From positions 1 through 34,179 of the forward strand of contig NZ_CAMLOV010000046.1 of NCBI RefSeq assembly GCF_946481715.1: a DNA stretch of 34,179 nt, read 5' to 3'. Position 1 is the first letter of the stretch; each line of letters starts with the position of its first letter. Below, one piece after another: positions 31,401-34,179 of the stretch. A program made the translations under genes and the position numbers. The notes beneath the pieces were generated by a model. That model was not told the origin of the DNA. It worked only from the letters and a program-made list of their open reading frames with translations, and ran no database searches. Origin of the DNA: an uncultured Mucilaginibacter sp. (lineage in GTDB: Bacteria; Bacteroidota; Bacteroidia; Sphingobacteriales; Sphingobacteriaceae).

Positions 31401-31952
31401 TTGAGTAGAAAAAGAAAAATATCACTAACCGAGGACGAACTGGTATCGGCACTTCGTAACCGCGAGAAGGTTGCAGTTGAGGCATTATACGATATGTATT
31501 CTGCATCGCTCTTTGGTGTTATATCCCGTATTATAACCGAAATACCGGTTGCCGAAGATGTATTACAAGAAACTTTTGTAAAAATTTGGAATTCTTTTTC
31601 GGGCTATAGCGCCGATAAGGGGCGTTTATTTACCTGGATGGTAAATATTGCGCGCAATTTGGCTATAGATAAGATCCGGTCGAAAGACTTTAAAAACCAA
31701 GCCAAAAACCACGAGCTTGAAAATAACGTAACTTTCATAGACGAACAAAGGAATACCGTTTACAAGCCTGAGTTGCTTGGGATCAGGGATTTAGTATCTA
31801 CTTTAAAACCCGAACAAAAGGCCATTCTCGAACTGGTTTATTTTAAAGGTTACACCCATGTGGAGGCCGCCGAAGAGCTGGACGTACCATTGGGCACCAT
31901 TAAAACGCGTTTAAGGATGGCGATTCAGCAACTCAGGAAACATTTTAATTGA
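31401..31952 (+). CDS. ECF-type RNA polymerase sigma factor (SigK-like)
   Basis: A 183-residue ECF sigma factor. Sigma region 2 spans about residues 20-90 (AVEALYDMYSASLFGVI, QETFVKIWNSF, GRLFTWMVNIARNLAIDKIR). Region 4 spans about 125-180 (LKPEQKAILELVYFKGYTHVEAAEELDVPLGTIKTRL in segments, the helix-turn-helix). The start is TTG, as the frame has no ATG or GTG between the upstream stop (31365) and the conserved region. The stop overlaps the next TTG as TTGA, so it is coupled to its RskA-type anti-sigma factor. The target promoters are not known. Confidence 0.92.
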   Translation: MSRKRKISLTEDELVSALRNREKVAVEALYDMYSASLFGVISRIITEIPVAEDVLQETFVKIWNSFSGYSADKGRLFTWMVNIARNLAIDKIRSKDFKNQAKNHELENNVTFIDEQRNTVYKPELLGIRDLVSTLKPEQKAILELVYFKGYTHVEAAEELDVPLGTIKTRLRMAIQQLRKHFN

Positions 31953-32812
31953 AAGTGGAAAACATCAGGGAGTATATAGAATCGGGGATATTGGAACTTT
32001 ACGTTCTGGGCGATATTAGCCTCGACGAGAAGTTGCATGTGGAGACGATGGCCGCTGAACACCCTGCCGTGAAGGCAGAAATTGAAGAGATCGAAAGGTC
32101 GATGGAACGATATGCGGAAGCACATTCTATCGAGCCCTCAGAGGCGATACGCAGCCGGGTTTTAAATAGTTTGCTTACCAACCTGGCCGATGACCGCACC
32201 TTTACCAAAGCGCATAACCATACTGAAGAGGTTTTTGAAGACGATGAAGTTGAAGCAGATAATGTGGTGGCTATACCTGCAAGGCAAACAACATTTTTTA
32301 AATATGCCTTTGCCGCATGCCTCACCCTGTTACTGATAAGCATTTATGGCTTAATTACACTCTACAGTAAATTACAGGACACCAATACCCAACTTACAGC
32401 GATGCAGCTTGATAAGCAAAAAATTGCTAACGAGGTTAACCTTAAACAACAAGAGCTGGATATTTACCGTGACCCAGTTTACAAGGTACTGAAACTAAAG
32501 GGCACCGACAAAGCTCCCAGTGCCGCCATGACGATTGCATGGAATACGGTTAATAAAAAGATAATGCTTGATATGAAGAGCATGACGCTACCGGAACATG
32601 GCAGTGGGCACCAGTACCAGCTTTGGGCGCTGGTTGGCGGTAAACCTATAGATTTGGGTGTATTTGACACTAACGGCCAGGCGGATAGCTCCGGCGTAAA
32701 AGAAATGAAGGCTATAGCCGCTGCAGATGCATTTGCGGTAACTATTGAACCGATGGGTGGCAGCACTAACCCTACCATTACCGAAATGGTGGTATCGGGC
32801 GCTTCGAAATAG
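31949..32812 (+). CDS. anti-sigma factor with RskA C-terminal domain
   Basis: A 287-residue membrane anti-sigma factor. The cytoplasmic N-terminus has the typical LELYVLGDISLDE motif (zinc ligands of the ZAS type are absent). One membrane helix is at about residues 118-139, then a short coiled coil (about 140-172) and the RskA domain outside (about 180-287: WNTVNKKIMLDM, QYQLWALVGGKPIDLGVFD, FAVTIEPMGGSTNPT). The start is a TTG overlapping the sigma stop by 4 bp (TTGA). A GTG two codons on is the alternative. A strong terminator follows. In the family, regulated proteolysis of the anti-sigma releases the sigma, often in redox or stress responses. The signal here is unknown. Confidence 0.92.
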   Translation: MKVENIREYIESGILELYVLGDISLDEKLHVETMAAEHPAVKAEIEEIERSMERYAEAHSIEPSEAIRSRVLNSLLTNLADDRTFTKAHNHTEEVFEDDEVEADNVVAIPARQTTFFKYAFAACLTLLLISIYGLITLYSKLQDTNTQLTAMQLDKQKIANEVNLKQQELDIYRDPVYKVLKLKGTDKAPSAAMTIAWNTVNKKIMLDMKSMTLPEHGSGHQYQLWALVGGKPIDLGVFDTNGQADSSGVKEMKAIAAADAFAVTIEPMGGSTNPTITEMVVSGASK

Positions 32813-32832
32813 CTATCCATACCAAAAATTTC

Positions 32833-32861
32833 AATCCCGGCTGGTGTTACCAACCGGGATT
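32833..32861 (+). terminator. rho-independent terminator of the sigma/anti-sigma pair
   Basis: Stem AATCCCGG-TGGT with ACCA-CCGGGATT (one C/A mismatch), 3-nt loop, followed by seven Ts. Confidence 0.88.
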
Positions 32862-32985
32862 TTTTTATTTTTTAAAACTAAAAATAAATTGCACTGTTTA
32901 AGTAACTATTATGATTTTCCCTCGTCATATACATACTTAGTTTGAAGTATTTAGTTCTTTATAAGATCAGTTAATAGTTAATAAG

Positions 32986-33020
32986 AAAAAGGGGATGTTT
33001 GATACTTACATCCCCTTTTT
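32986..33020. terminator. bidirectional hairpin terminator before the NAD(P)HX repair gene
   Basis: A 13-bp perfect stem AAAAAGGGGATGT / ACATCCCCTTTTT around a 9-nt loop, with T runs on both strands. It terminates the minus-strand gene that stops at 33035. Between 32862 and 32985 there is no gene and only AT-rich sequence. Confidence 0.85.
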
Positions 33021-33034
33021 TGTGCATTTAACTT

Positions 33035-34179
33035 TTATCCCCTCAATTTTGCCATAGTAACAGGCAACTGTTGTATAATCTTTCCCGGGAGGGTAACATG
33101 CATACGGTTAGGCAGTGCCAACTCGTCCCCCGCTTTCCCATGTATATAAACCCCTAATATGCAGGCATCCTGCGGTGAATATTTTTGCGCTAATAAACCC
33201 GAAATAATACCTGTTAATACATCTCCCATCCCTCCTGTTGCCATAGCGGCGTTACTTGTTGAATTAAAATATAGCTTACCTGCGGACGTGGCGGTAATGG
33301 TATAATCATTTTTCAGAACGATGTTGATACTATATTCTACAGCCTTTTCTTTTGCCGTTTGTAAACGCCGCCACCAGCTACTGTGCGCGCCAAACAGCCT
33401 GTCGAATTCTTTCATATGCGGTGTAAGGATGCTGCCTTCCGGTAATTTTTTCAGTAAGGTTCTGTTTTCGGATAACAGGTTTAACGCATCAGCATCAACC
33501 ACAATGGGTTTTTTATAATTTTTCAGGATAGCTTTCAGCAGTTTTAATGCGTCGGCATCTTTCCCTAATCCAGGCCCGATAGCTATTGTAGAGAATTTAT
33601 CCCATTCGATATCGGGTACTTTCCCCTCTGTTCGGATAATCGCCATTAATTCGGGCTGGTAGCTATTTAATGCAATTAATCCGCTTTTCGGTATACAGGC
33701 AGTGGTGAGACCTGCCCCTGCATAAGCGGACGCAGACGCTGACAGCAATACTGCGCCCATCGTTTCATCTTTCCCGGCTACTATCAACGCATGCCCGTAG
33801 GTGCCTTTATTGCTAAAGCGGCGGCGGTGCTTGATAAGTTTCCGCGCGTCGTTTTCTTCTACATATAAATATGGAGTATCCGCAGAATTAATGAAATCTT
33901 CACTCAAGCCAATTTTCACCACCTCGCAGCAATCAATATAAGGCCCCGACTCGGGCAACAAAAAATTTATTTTAGGCTGTTGAAAGGTAATCGTAATGTC
34001 GGATCTCAAGATAATCGCATTTTTAGGTATCTCACCGTCGGTAAAAAATCCGGTAGGTACATCAACTGCAACAACTGTTTTATCAAGATTATTGAGGTAT
34101 TCAACCAGGTTTTTATAATCGCCGGCAAGGGGCTTATTAAGCCCGCTGCCCAGCATAGCATCAATTAAGATATCGCATT
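33035..34179 (-). CDS. nnr: bifunctional NAD(P)H-hydrate dehydratase/epimerase (partial, 5' end beyond window)
   Basis: The C-terminal 381 or so residues of a bifunctional enzyme that repairs hydrated NAD(P)H. The visible N-terminal part is the end of the YjeF_N (epimerase) domain: the frame continues without a start to the window edge (CDILIDAMLGSGLNKPL). The C-terminal ADP/ATP-dependent dehydratase (carbohydrate kinase-like) has GHALIVAGKDETMGAVLL, IGPGLGKDAD, VVDADALNLL, LTPHMKEFDRL and the catalytic GGMGDVLTGIISGLLAQ. The ATG at 34156 is internal, not the start. The N-terminal part of the epimerase lies outside the window, so its catalytic residues could not be checked. Confidence 0.93.
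   Translation of the reverse strand, partial: CDILIDAMLGSGLNKPLAGDYKNLVEYLNNLDKTVVAVDVPTGFFTDGEIPKNAIILRSDITITFQQPKINFLLPESGPYIDCCEVVKIGLSEDFINSADTPYLYVEENDARKLIKHRRRFSNKGTYGHALIVAGKDETMGAVLLSASASAYAGAGLTTACIPKSGLIALNSYQPELMAIIRTEGKVPDIEWDKFSTIAIGPGLGKDADALKLLKAILKNYKKPIVVDADALNLLSENRTLLKKLPEGSILTPHMKEFDRLFGAHSSWWRRLQTAKEKAVEYSINIVLKNDYTITATSAGKLYFNSTSNAAMATGGMGDVLTGIISGLLAQKYSPQDACILGVYIHGKAGDELALPNRMHVTLPGKIIQQLPVTMAKLRG

Noticed and set aside
1..34179. tRNA, rRNA, insertion sequences or phage genes
   Set aside because: No transposase or integrase motifs, no terminal inverted repeats flanking a transposase, and no tRNA- or rRNA-like sequence was seen on reading both strands; a tRNAscan/Infernal run would settle this.

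Overview
The window looks like a chromosomal segment of a Bacteroidota bacterium, most likely family Sphingobacteriaceae (Mucilaginibacter/Pedobacter-like; genus is inferred from gene content and style). The signs are a FecI/FecR-type sigma/anti-sigma pair, a YtxJ (bacillithiol-system) protein, LytS/LytTR regulators, very few Shine-Dalgarno sequences, and many exact copies of the Bacteroidota -7 promoter box TAnnTTTG. No rRNA, tRNA, CRISPR array, prophage or insertion sequence was seen.

Left part (1-19 kb) is accessory and regulatory. It holds: (i) the tail of a probable ECF sigma gene, a FecR anti-sigma factor and a secreted STN/carboxypeptidase-regulatory/surface-repeat protein; (ii) a minus-strand operon of a nucleotide-sugar-type epimerase, an SDR and a small Cys-containing protein; (iii) a DUF6616-like protein and a GbsR/MarR regulator with a 28-bp perfect palindrome on its promoter; (iv) a repeat coiled-coil protein ending in a HisKA-like segment without an ATPase domain, next to a complete PAS histidine kinase; (v) an acyltransferase and a transglutaminase-like secreted protein; (vi) a PIN toxin-antitoxin pair whose toxin start appears frameshifted; (vii) an ArsR-SRPBCC-hydrolase operon; (viii) a BlaI/M56 (BlaR1-like) pair plus a secreted protein, the last two sharing a long heptad repeat; (ix) two exported proteins, one a metallo-beta-lactamase-fold protein that has lost most of its metal ligands.

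Right part (19-34 kb) is mostly housekeeping: a LytS/LytTR two-component pair, asparaginase, TatD, two tandem FKBP prolyl isomerases, NrnA, Ndk, a DUF721 protein, RecF, a membrane-anchored TPR protein, lumazine synthase, a 37-residue lipoprotein, YtxJ, lipoyl synthase, a second sigma/anti-sigma (RskA type) pair, and the NAD(P)HX repair enzyme cut by the window end.

The most interesting unit is 13.2-16.3 kb. A BlaI repressor, an M56 membrane metallopeptidase and an exported protein share the same 7-residue repeat (QAxxDxx) in parts predicted to lie outside the cytoplasmic membrane. This suggests an envelope-sensing system in which receptor and partner associate by coiled coil (inference). Regulators and several enzymes here have the TAnnTTTG box ending 3-4 nt before the ATG, which predicts leaderless or nearly leaderless mRNAs.
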